Position numbers and translations under genes: made by a program. A model generated the notes under the pieces. The model saw only the letters and a program-made list of their open reading frames with translations, was not told the origin of the DNA and ran no database searches. Shown piece by piece: positions 14,574 through 21,959 of a stretch of DNA of 39,140 nt. Within the stretch, counting starts at the first letter, position 1; the number at the start of each line of letters is the position of its first letter. This DNA is from Bacteroidota bacterium (GTDB lineage: Bacteria; Bacteroidota; Bacteroidia; Flavobacteriales_D; Crocinitomicaceae), in contig JACPUU010000019.1 in the NCBI GenBank assembly GCA_016192075.1, positions 1-39,140 on the forward strand, given 5' to 3'.

Positions 14574-14821
14574 GCTGGTCACTGAGCCTTCATTTTTTGC
14601 TGGTCACCGAGCATTCATTTTTTTTTGCTGGTCACTGAGCTTTCATTTTTTTGCTGGTCACTGAGCCTTCATTTTTTTTTGCTGGTCACTGAGCGTTCAT
14701 TTTTTTTTTGCTGGTCACTGAGCCTTCATTTTTTTGCTGGTCACTGAGCCTTCATTTTTTTGCTGGTCACTGAGCCTTCATTTTTTTTTGCTGGTCACTG
14801 AGCGTAGCCGAAGTGACCAGC
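14574..14821. repeat. Nine-copy array of GCTGGTCACTGAGC units separated by T-tracts, last copy palindromic
   Basis: Copies begin at 14574, 14599, 14627, 14653, 14681, 14710, 14736, 14762 and 14790, a spacing of 25-29 bases that varies only with T-tract length. Copies 1-8 are half-sites followed by C/A/T/G-TTCA and T runs. Copy 9 (14790-14821) continues into the complementary arm AGTGACCAGC and forms a full hairpin. The full hairpin resembles REP-like elements common in Bacteroidota; the array looks like expansion of its left arm. Short frames across this region are repeat artefacts. Confidence 0.85.
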
Positions 14822-14829
14822 AAAAAAAA

Positions 14830-14853
14830 AACCCTGACCAAAAGGCCAGGGTT
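14830..14853 (-). terminator. Intrinsic terminator of the 71-aa lipoprotein gene
   Basis: On the minus strand, AACCCTGGCC TTTT GGTCAGGGTT forms a stem followed by a run of nine or more T. It begins about 25 bases after the stop codon of the lipoprotein gene. Confidence 0.8.
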
Positions 14854-14877
14854 ATTTTTTCTAAGGATAAGCTTTTC

Positions 14878-15093
14878 TTAGTGAGCAGCTTCAGTTCCTT
14901 CGCAAGCAGCATCACAAGCAGCAGCTGTATCAACAACAGCAGGCTCAGTTGTAGCAGGCTCAGTAGTAGCAGGCTCAGTTGTAGCTGGAGTTTCAGCTGG
15001 AGTTTCTGTAGTTTCTTCAGCAGCACCACCGCAAGCAGTCATAGCAACAGCAGCGAAAACAACAAATCCGAATTTTACCAATTCTTTTTTCAT
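14878..15093 (-). CDS. Small lipoprotein with PATTE repeats, 71 aa
   Basis: A classic lipoprotein leader ends in VAMTAC21 followed by GG. The mature chain is low-complexity: TETPAE, then the five-residue unit PATTE repeated three to four times, encoded by a 15-bp DNA repeat, then an Ala/Cys-containing end (DTAAACDAACEGTEAAH). The acidic, Thr/Pro-rich tether is probably disordered in the periplasm or on the surface. Copy number may vary between strains. It has its own promoter element (15148-15155) and terminator (14830-14853), so it is a single-gene unit, perhaps well expressed. The function is unknown. Confidence 0.78.
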   Translation of the reverse strand: MKKELVKFGFVVFAAVAMTACGGAAEETTETPAETPATTEPATTEPATTEPAVVDTAAACDAACEGTEAAH

Positions 15094-15147
15094 ACTTTTT
15101 CTTTTTTAGATTAACAATTGATTAACTTTTGATTTTCTTTAATGCCG

Positions 15148-15155
15148 CAAACCTA
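15148..15155 (-). promoter_or_regulatory. TAnnTTTG promoter element of the 71-aa lipoprotein gene
   Basis: TAGGTTTG on the minus strand, 54 bases upstream of the ATG at 15093, matches the Bacteroidota -7 consensus. No clear TTG -33 box is seen. The 5' leader would be about 50 bases. Confidence 0.5.
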
Positions 15156-15251
15156 GGTATAATTTTCTGAATGAAAAATAGCCGTAAACCTAATTCTGGC
15201 TATTTCCAGCAGGTTCTTAACAATCTTTAACAAATTATAAGTCCTTGAAAA

Positions 15252-15860
15252 TTAACGAACTTTCAGGTCAAACAGCTTCTGATCCCCAATAAATCCGGAT
15301 AATTTATCGCCAATTTTAACAGAGGCAACGCCTTCAGGGGTGCCGGTATAGATAAGATCACCCACCTTCAGGGTAACGTATTTGGAGATGTGTGCAATCA
15401 GCTGGTCAATGGAGAAAATCATATCAGCGGTAGTACCCTTTTGTACCACCACATCATTGTTTGTCAGTGAAAACTCCATGTTAGCCAGGTTCAACGTTGA
15501 TTTATCCAGGAAGGTATTTCCAATAACGGCGCTGCTGTCAAAGGCCTTGGCTTTTTCCCAGGGCAATCCGTTTTCTTTGCAGTGTTTTTGAATATCGCGT
15601 GCTGTGAAGTCAATGCCCAGGCCAATTTCAGCGTAATAGCCCGAAGCAAATTCCGGTGCAATGTTTTTACCCACGCGGTTTATTTTTACCACCACTTCAA
15701 TCTCGTGCTGCAGGTCTTTGGTAAAGTCCGGCAGGTAAAAGTCAACCTCGCGGTGCAGGGCTGTGTCTGGTTTCATAAAGAAAATGGGTTCTTTTGGAAC
15801 CGGGCTGTTCATCTCTTTGGCGTGATCGGCGTAGTTTCGTCCAATGCAAATGATCTTCAT
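15252..15860 (-). CDS. Fumarylacetoacetate hydrolase-family protein (acylpyruvase-like), 202 aa
   Basis: Compact single-domain FAH fold. The start MKIICIGRNYADHAKEM and PIFFMKPDTAL match the substrate-pocket motifs. Metal ligands come from HEIEVV (Glu pair) and the Asp of GLGIDFTARD. The C-terminus has the conserved TGTPEGVASVKIGD. Length and motifs fit the YcgM/FAHD1 subgroup, which cleaves acylpyruvates or decarboxylates oxaloacetate using Mg or Mn in the cytoplasm. The true substrate cannot be read from sequence. It lies 39 bases downstream of the DnaQ-like exonuclease gene on the same strand and is probably co-transcribed with it. Confidence 0.9.
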   Translation of the reverse strand: MKIICIGRNYADHAKEMNSPVPKEPIFFMKPDTALHREVDFYLPDFTKDLQHEIEVVVKINRVGKNIAPEFASGYYAEIGLGIDFTARDIQKHCKENGLPWEKAKAFDSSAVIGNTFLDKSTLNLANMEFSLTNNDVVVQKGTTADMIFSIDQLIAHISKYVTLKVGDLIYTGTPEGVASVKIGDKLSGFIGDQKLFDLKVR

Positions 15861-15899
15861 ACATCCTTATTTTTTTGTCCCGTAGCAAAGAATCGCCTG

Positions 15900-16760
15900 C
15901 TATTGGGAGAACTTATTTTTGAGTTGATTGAGTTTATCGCTTAAATTTTCACGCTCGTCTGATTTCTTTTTCTCTTTGATTTCGCGGTTTTCTGCCGTTA
16001 ATTTATCGGTTTCTTTTTTGACCAGCGCTTTGGTATAAAGCGGAAATTCATTGTCAAGAATCCACCGGTGATAGCCGGGCTCACTGTTAAACACGTCACG
16101 AATTGTTTTACCGGCGTGTTTACCAAAATTATAGACAATCTCATTTTTGCTGTTGAGTGCCAGCCGGCCAACAAAGTCAATTTTTTTTGCTTTATCGGTC
16201 TGCGTAAATTCGCTGAGGTAGCTGACGTCGTTTGTGAGATCAGGGTAGCGGTCAAGCTGGGCTTTGAGTACTTCAAACGTGGCAACAATATCTGCCTCGG
16301 CACTGTGCGCATGTTCAATTTCTTTCTGACAATAGAAACGGTATGCAGCGCCAAGTGTGCGTTGTTCCATTTTGTGAAAAATGGTTTGCACATCAATGAA
16401 TTTGCGGTTTTCCATTTCAAGCTCAACGCCTAAACGTAGAAATTCTTCCAACAAAAAGGGAATGTCAAATTTGTTTGAATTGTACCCGGCAAGGTCGGCA
16501 TCACCAATAAAACTGCTGATTTCATGAACCAGTTTATCAAATGTGGGGCAGTCTTTGACATCTGCATCTGAAATACCGTGTATGGCTTGTGATTCAGCCG
16601 GAATGGGAATTCCAGGGTTGATGCGTTTTACATACCTCTCTTCCCGCTGATCAGGGTAGACTTTCAGAATGGCAATTTCAATAATTTTATCTTTTGAAAT
16701 GTTCAGACCGGTTGTCTCAAGATCAAAAAACGCAAGGGGTTTGGTAAGGACTAGTTGCAT
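15900..16760 (-). CDS. DnaQ-like DEDDh 3'-5' exonuclease with C-terminal DUF3820-like extension, 286 aa
   Basis: The exonuclease domain (1-180) has Exo I F-F-D13-L-E15-T-T-G, Exo II around AGYNSNKFDIPFLLEEF, and Exo III H-A-H-S-A-E-A-D-I, the DEDDh set. Residues about 200-245 (YNFGKHAGKTIRDV, then PGYHRWILDNEFP) look like a DUF3820 module, followed by a charged coiled coil (KKETDKLTAENREIKEKKK). It is not a polymerase subunit by length alone; such stand-alone nucleases trim single-stranded DNA or RNA. The ATG at 16760 lies 20 bases after the upstream OmpA gene, and a promoter box overlaps that gene's 3' end. Confidence 0.88.
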   Translation of the reverse strand: MQLVLTKPLAFFDLETTGLNISKDKIIEIAILKVYPDQREERYVKRINPGIPIPAESQAIHGISDADVKDCPTFDKLVHEISSFIGDADLAGYNSNKFDIPFLLEEFLRLGVELEMENRKFIDVQTIFHKMEQRTLGAAYRFYCQKEIEHAHSAEADIVATFEVLKAQLDRYPDLTNDVSYLSEFTQTDKAKKIDFVGRLALNSKNEIVYNFGKHAGKTIRDVFNSEPGYHRWILDNEFPLYTKALVKKETDKLTAENREIKEKKKSDERENLSDKLNQLKNKFSQ

Positions 16761-16780
16761 GCACTAAAATGACAATGTAC

Positions 16781-19516
16781 TTACAAAGATAAATATAAGT
16801 CAGCCATTTCAGGAATTTCAATTTTGATTTCTACCCTGCGGTTCAGCTGGCGGTTTTCAGGGCTGTCTGATCCATCGGGATTCATGTTGTCATAAGCCGG
16901 CTTGATTTCTCCGAACCACGCATTTTTGATGCGGTTAGGTGCAATTCCTTTATCAATGAGGTATTTATGGGCAGACAAGGCCCGGCGTTCAGATAATTTC
17001 ACGTTGTAAGGTTCTGACCCAAACCAGTCTGTATGCCCGTCCAGGCGAATGGTAACGGTAGGGTTTGCCTTCATGAAATTGTAAACATCGTCGAGCACAT
17101 TTTTGCTTTTGTCACGCAAAAAGAATTTGTCAAAATCAAACAGAATATTTGCAAATTCCTGGCCGAGTCCGCCGTCAGTATTTGCCAGGTCTTTCAGTTC
17201 AATGATGTCTACATATTCTGTATAGGCCAGCTCCGTTGTTTTAGGATCAAGGTACATGATGTAGGCTGAGAAAATTACTTCAACATCACTCAGATCAAGG
17301 TTGTATGAAATTGTTTTGCTGTTGTTCAGTGCAGCTACGCCCTGCGGATCACTGGCCACGTTGGTGAATTCAAATTTACCGGTTCCGTCAGTAACAACGG
17401 TGTTTGAAATTTTACGGTCACTGTTGGCCATGTAAATGGTTACGTTGGGCCGCGGTGTAAACGAATCGGCCGTTTTAAATTCACGAATAATACCTTGCAC
17501 GGTAACAGTAGAAGAGCCGGTTACATTATCACCCAGGAAACTGGATTTTGCATCATCTTCATTGATCATGATGATGTAGTTTTTATACGGATCCACTTTT
17601 TCAAAGGTGAAGTTTCCAAATTCATCGGTTTGAGTCATACGCAGAATCTGGTGATTTTCATTCATCAGAATCACTTCTACAAAACGTGCATTAACCGTGC
17701 GGTTGTGAGCCAGGTTGCCCGATATTCCCTGCGGACCGGTGGTGGTGCCGCTGTTCTCAAAATTGCCGTTGCCGTATTTAAGTGCAACTTCCGTTTCAAT
17801 GTCAAACATGGCATTGCGGAAAGTGGCGCGCTGGGCATAAACCATACCCTCTTCATCTTTCAGATAATCCACGGTAATTTGCTGAAACAGGTTGTATTGT
17901 TCACATTGTTCTGGAATAAAAAATTCTTCACGGTGTGGTCTTATTTCATTGTATTTGCTTTGCGCCACAATCAGCTCCAGGTAATAGGTTTGTTCCGGCG
18001 GCAGCACCATGGTGTATTTACCGGTTTTAGGGTCAATGTTGTATGTGCCCATTACCTCACCGGTTGTTTTGTTGGTGATTTTAATAACACCGTTTACCGG
18101 CAGGTGATTTTCTGCAAAAATGGCATATCCTTTAATTTCAGTTGTTGCCAGATTTTTGCAGCCGTAGGTGGCGGTATACAGGTCAAGATAACCAAATGAT
18201 CCGGGACGCATAGAAGCATAATAGGCCAGCAGTCCTTCGTCGTTTTCAACGTAATAAATGTCATCACCGGCTGAATTAATAGGTGAACCGATATTAATGG
18301 GTTCTGACCAGTTTCCGTCAGCGTCACGCTCTGATTTGAAAATATCAAATCCACCCATGGAGTTGTGCCCTTCTGAAGCAAAGTATAAGGTTTTGCCGTC
18401 TTTTGATAAAAACGGCGCATCTTCTTTGTAAGGGGTATTGATGACAGGGCCCAGGTTGGTAGGCTTGTCCCAGGTTCCGTTTTCATTTTTGCGGGCATGG
18501 TAAATATCACGCTCACCAAAACCACCTTCAGCACCTACGGATACAATAAATATTTCCTGCTCATCCGGAGTAATAAAAATACTTGGGTTGGCATCACCAA
18601 TGTTTACGTTTTGGTTCATGCGCACCGGAACGGTCCATTTGCCGGCTTCATCCTTGGTGCTTTTCCAGACACTGTTTTCTTTGTAAATGAAAAGCGTGTT
18701 TCCATCAGGTGATAAACTGATTGGTGCCTCGTGTGCTTTACCATCGTTGATTTCTTTGTTGACGTATCCGGACGATTTATTGATCACTTCTGATTGCTGC
18801 CAGATACCATTTTTGTTAATGGTGTAAAAAATGTCTTCGTAATAACTTCCGTCTACGTTTTTCTTTTTTCCGGGGGGTCTGCGTGAACAAAACAGAATCA
18901 GCTCTTCACTGTTGGTTACTACCGGTGAATAATCGCCGTATTCTGAATTCACGTTTTTTCCCATGTTCACAATGGTAACATCCTTGTAGGTTGTTTGCCC
19001 ACGCAGGTCAACACCGTTATTGCAAACTTCAATTTCACGAATCACTTCCTGCCGGAGTTCCATTCCCTTTTTGTTGTTTTTAACGTTGTTCAGAAAAACG
19101 GTATAGAATTCAATGGCCTTTTCATATTCACCATTAAAGTGATAAGCTTTGGCGGCGTAATACAAAATTTCAGGCATGGTGTCAGTGACAGACAATTCAA
19201 GTGCTTTCAGAAAATAGGTGAGTGATTTTTCACGTTCAACCTGCGAGTCGTAATACACCAGGCCGGTTTCTAACCAATATTGTGGTTTGGTCGGGTTTTC
19301 AGCAATGGCTTTATCGTAGAAGGCTTTTGCTTTCCAGTATTCTCCCTTGCGGTAAGCATTTCTTCCCTTGCGAATGTATTTTTTTTCTTTACCGCCGCCA
19401 ATCCGCTCTTCTTTCGGGTCATCTTCTTCTTCATCTTCCTGGGCATAAGAAGATGTCGAAATACAAATTCCGGCCAGAAAAAACAACAGGGATAGTATTT
19501 TAAACAGTCTGTCCAT
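16781..19516 (-). CDS. TPR / PD40 beta-propeller / CarboxypepD_reg-like / OmpA protein, 911 aa
   Basis: After a signal peptide (1-25) and an acidic stretch come TPR-like helices (about 45-165: ARNAYRKGEYWKAKAFYDKA, then YYAAKAYHFNGEYEKAIEFY). PD40 propeller blades (about 190-460) follow with repeated S-P-D-G-x-T-L-F and R-D-I-Y/F-D-I-F motifs. Next are three carboxypeptidase-regulatory-like beta-sandwiches, and an OmpA peptidoglycan-binding domain at 790-902 (NILFDFDK...GHTDWFGSEPYNVKLSERRA...NRRVEI). This order is that of PorE-type envelope proteins linked to the T9SS and gliding machinery, though many paralogues exist. It would tether an outer-membrane or periplasmic complex to peptidoglycan. 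Its ATG shares one base with the stop of the upstream paralogue (TGATG), so the two are translationally coupled. Confidence 0.88.
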   Translation of the reverse strand: MDRLFKILSLLFFLAGICISTSSYAQEDEEEDDPKEERIGGGKEKKYIRKGRNAYRKGEYWKAKAFYDKAIAENPTKPQYWLETGLVYYDSQVEREKSLTYFLKALELSVTDTMPEILYYAAKAYHFNGEYEKAIEFYTVFLNNVKNNKKGMELRQEVIREIEVCNNGVDLRGQTTYKDVTIVNMGKNVNSEYGDYSPVVTNSEELILFCSRRPPGKKKNVDGSYYEDIFYTINKNGIWQQSEVINKSSGYVNKEINDGKAHEAPISLSPDGNTLFIYKENSVWKSTKDEAGKWTVPVRMNQNVNIGDANPSIFITPDEQEIFIVSVGAEGGFGERDIYHARKNENGTWDKPTNLGPVINTPYKEDAPFLSKDGKTLYFASEGHNSMGGFDIFKSERDADGNWSEPINIGSPINSAGDDIYYVENDEGLLAYYASMRPGSFGYLDLYTATYGCKNLATTEIKGYAIFAENHLPVNGVIKITNKTTGEVMGTYNIDPKTGKYTMVLPPEQTYYLELIVAQSKYNEIRPHREEFFIPEQCEQYNLFQQITVDYLKDEEGMVYAQRATFRNAMFDIETEVALKYGNGNFENSGTTTGPQGISGNLAHNRTVNARFVEVILMNENHQILRMTQTDEFGNFTFEKVDPYKNYIIMINEDDAKSSFLGDNVTGSSTVTVQGIIREFKTADSFTPRPNVTIYMANSDRKISNTVVTDGTGKFEFTNVASDPQGVAALNNSKTISYNLDLSDVEVIFSAYIMYLDPKTTELAYTEYVDIIELKDLANTDGGLGQEFANILFDFDKFFLRDKSKNVLDDVYNFMKANPTVTIRLDGHTDWFGSEPYNVKLSERRALSAHKYLIDKGIAPNRIKNAWFGEIKPAYDNMNPDGSDSPENRQLNRRVEIKIEIPEMADLYLSL
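16784..16791 (-). promoter_or_regulatory. TAnnTTTG element upstream of the exonuclease gene
   Basis: TATCTTTG on the minus strand, 23 bases upstream of ATG 16760, overlaps the last codons of the OmpA-family gene. It could give the exonuclease/FAH-hydrolase pair its own promoter inside a longer transcript. Confidence 0.45.
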
Positions 19517-21873
19517 CAGAATTGAATCTCAAATTTGATGTATTGGTAACGTTGATAAATATTGGCTTTTTCAACGGCGTCGTTATTGTATTCAGGCCCC
19601 TGAACCAGCGCTTCTTTCTCTACAAAGGTAATTTGTGTCACGTCAATTCCTTCAGATTTTAATAATTTGATTAGAATGTCTTTTCCGGTTTTCAAACGCT
19701 GATTAGCCAGTTCCTGATTGCTGGCGTATGATTTTGTAGGAACTTTGGATGCGCTGGATGAAATCACCACGGTTACTTTCTGGCCGCTTTCGATAACCTG
19801 TTTGATGCCTTTTACATAGAGCTGCAGTGCTTCATTATGGGTATCAAATTTGTCTTTGTTGTAACCAAAATTGTACTGAAAAATAGGGGTGGTCAAAATG
19901 GTAGAGTATTCTGACACGGTTGTTTTTGTTTCACAGTTGGCCTTGAAGGTATAGGTGTCCATAATGGTGTTGGAACTGTCAACCAGGTTCAGAATAAGAT
20001 CTTCACAGAAATCAAAATCATCTTCATTGATTTTAATCAGGTGTGATTTGTCTGTGTCAAGTTCTTTGTAAGGAAACTGACCGTATTTGTTAATGACTTC
20101 TTCATACACCAGTTTCTGATCTTCATAGATTTCAATGTGCTGACCTGAGAGGTTTCCGAAATGATCGTCGTTACTGAATTCCCAGCGGGTGCCATTGAGG
20201 GGCAGGTCAGCATTGAGTGTAACGGCTTCCAGGTTAACAATATCCAGCAGCAGTTCATGCTTTAGTTCCTGGTACGAGGAATTGCACGGCACATACAGTT
20301 CGGTTTTATAAAAGGTATTACCGTCCAGTTTATAATCCAGCTCATAGGTATGGCAGGGTTTCAGTGTCAGTACATAACCACCGTCACGGCGGCGGGGAGA
20401 GTAGGTTTTTGGAGGGGTTGCGTCAGTCAGGTCAGTCACCTCTATGGTGATGCCTTTTGGAATGATGCTGTTATCACTGGTAAAAATAAAACCGGTTAAA
20501 ACGGCTACGTTTTTGATGAGTGATTTTTCAGATTCAACCCGGTAAATATCTTTATCACCTTCGCCTTCCAGTTTGTCAGATGAATAAAAGCCGGTTAATC
20601 CATCGGCCGTGGTGGTGTAGAAAATATCATCGTCAAAAGAGTTTAAAGGATAGCCCATGTTTTCAGGCGTTGACCATATTTCAGACTCGTCCATCTGTGT
20701 TACAAAAATATCAAAGCCCCCCATACTGGCGGGCCCGTTTGAACTGAAATACATGGTTTTGTTGTCTGCTCCCAAAAACGGAGATTCTTCATCGTAAGGG
20801 GTATTGACAGGCGGCCCCAGGTTCATGGCCCGGCTCCATTCACCGTTTGGAAGTTTTTTGAGGCGGTAAATATCCCGTCCGCCCAACCCGCCCGGACGAT
20901 CCGAAACAAAATACAGGTAATTGCCATCAGGGCTTACAGTGGCATGTGTTTCCCATGCATCTGTATTTAATTCTTCAGCCGGAAAAGGAATAATATTTAC
21001 GAAAACGGTGTCACGTAATTCAGAAAAATAAATGTCACCTCCGCCTAAATCCTGGTAAACAAAAATGGATGTACCATCCGGTGACACCGAAACGGAAGCA
21101 TCGTTTTTATTGGGTCTGCAAAAGTCAAGGTATTTTGGGTTTTCCCAGTTGCCGTCATAACCGCGGTAGCTGACATAAATATCTTCGTAATGCTGGCCGT
21201 TGCCCATGTTGATGTATTTGGCGTTACTGCTGTCTGCCCGCAGGCGCTTTGATGTAAAAAAGATGGCTGAACCATCAATAGTTATTACCGGGGAATATTC
21301 AGGCGCGGGTGTGTTAATGATACTGCCCATGTTGGTAATTATATAATTTTTGGGCATTGCCATCAGTTTTCGGGCAACTTTGCATTGGGTAATTCCCAGG
21401 ATGGCCAGGTCGTAATTGGAATGTTTCTTTTTTACATTCTGCAGAAAAAAATCATACTGGTAAAAAGCCGTGTCAATATTGCCTTTGCTGTGGTTTGACT
21501 TTGCCAGGTAGTAGAAAATTTCAGTGGGTGCATTGCGTTCCAGCGGTGAAAAGGGATTGTAGGTTTTGCTGACAGAGTACTGTGCGCGTTCAAAATACGA
21601 AATGGCCTCAACTTCGCGGTTCAGGTATATCAGGCACATACCGGTTTTGTAAAGCACATTGGCGTTGGTTGGATCTTCTTCCAGTATAATTTCCCACACA
21701 AACAGGGCCTCACCGTAGATTTTATCATACATGAAGCCATCAGCCACTTCAAATTTTTCATTGAATGAGGCGTCTTTCAGGGCTGCACGTAGTTCTTCGC
21801 GGGTGGGGCGGGGTTGTGCTGTCGCCACCATGTTGGCGATTAAAAATCCCAGTAAAATAATGGTTCTCAGCAC
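19516..21873 (-). CDS. TPR / PD40 protein with degenerate C-terminal OmpA-like domain, 785 aa
   Basis: The most upstream frame start is GTG 21873 (MLRTIILLGFLIANMVATA as signal peptide), 9 bases after a promoter element. TPR helices (about 55-165) are followed by PD40 blades (about 185-440), for example SPDGNYLYFVSDRPGGLGGR and DIYRLKKLPNGEW, then a beta-sandwich region. The last 110 residues align by pattern with the OmpA domain of the downstream paralogue (YNFGYNKDKFDTHNEAL, then NQELANQRLKTGKDILIKLL), but the GHTD and NRRVEI signatures are missing. It may therefore not bind peptidoglycan. It is the first gene of the coupled pair, and the two products probably form one complex. Confidence 0.85.
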   Translation of the reverse strand: MLRTIILLGFLIANMVATAQPRPTREELRAALKDASFNEKFEVADGFMYDKIYGEALFVWEIILEEDPTNANVLYKTGMCLIYLNREVEAISYFERAQYSVSKTYNPFSPLERNAPTEIFYYLAKSNHSKGNIDTAFYQYDFFLQNVKKKHSNYDLAILGITQCKVARKLMAMPKNYIITNMGSIINTPAPEYSPVITIDGSAIFFTSKRLRADSSNAKYINMGNGQHYEDIYVSYRGYDGNWENPKYLDFCRPNKNDASVSVSPDGTSIFVYQDLGGGDIYFSELRDTVFVNIIPFPAEELNTDAWETHATVSPDGNYLYFVSDRPGGLGGRDIYRLKKLPNGEWSRAMNLGPPVNTPYDEESPFLGADNKTMYFSSNGPASMGGFDIFVTQMDESEIWSTPENMGYPLNSFDDDIFYTTTADGLTGFYSSDKLEGEGDKDIYRVESEKSLIKNVAVLTGFIFTSDNSIIPKGITIEVTDLTDATPPKTYSPRRRDGGYVLTLKPCHTYELDYKLDGNTFYKTELYVPCNSSYQELKHELLLDIVNLEAVTLNADLPLNGTRWEFSNDDHFGNLSGQHIEIYEDQKLVYEEVINKYGQFPYKELDTDKSHLIKINEDDFDFCEDLILNLVDSSNTIMDTYTFKANCETKTTVSEYSTILTTPIFQYNFGYNKDKFDTHNEALQLYVKGIKQVIESGQKVTVVISSSASKVPTKSYASNQELANQRLKTGKDILIKLLKSEGIDVTQITFVEKEALVQGPEYNNDAVEKANIYQRYQYIKFEIQF

Positions 21874-21882
21874 AAATTAGGT

Positions 21883-21890
21883 CAAAATTA
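21883..21890 (-). promoter_or_regulatory. TAnnTTTG promoter of the PD40/OmpA operon
   Basis: TAATTTTG on the minus strand ends nine bases before the GTG start at 21873, implying a 5' leader of only a few bases. No -33 TTG is evident. Its position supports the GTG start. Confidence 0.5.
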
Positions 21891-21912
21891 TCTTCAAAGA
21901 AAAGAAGAAAAC

Positions 21913-21934
21913 CCGTTGACTCCTGCCAACGGGC
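21913..21934 (-). terminator. Intrinsic terminator of the E2 acyltransferase gene
   Basis: Arms CCCGTTG and CAACGGG with a short loop, followed on the minus strand by TTTTCTTCTTTTC. It starts 26 bases after the E2 stop codon and lies just ahead of the PD40 operon promoter. Confidence 0.72.
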
Positions 21935-21959
21935 TCCTAACTTTTTTACGAATAATTGT

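Noticed and set aside
14574-14821. CRISPR array
   Set aside because: The units are 14 bases, the spacers are short T-tracts of low complexity and not unique, and there are no cas genes. It is a simple repeat array.
14417-15114. Plus-strand ORFs rich in Leu/Phe/His/Ser over the repeat arrays and the lipoprotein gene
   Set aside because: They are translations of tandem repeats or antisense shadows of the 71-aa lipoprotein.
17495-18199. 234-codon plus-strand ORF inside the OmpA-family gene
   Set aside because: It is antisense to a clear multi-domain protein, and its His/Phe/Val-rich composition is that of a shadow frame.
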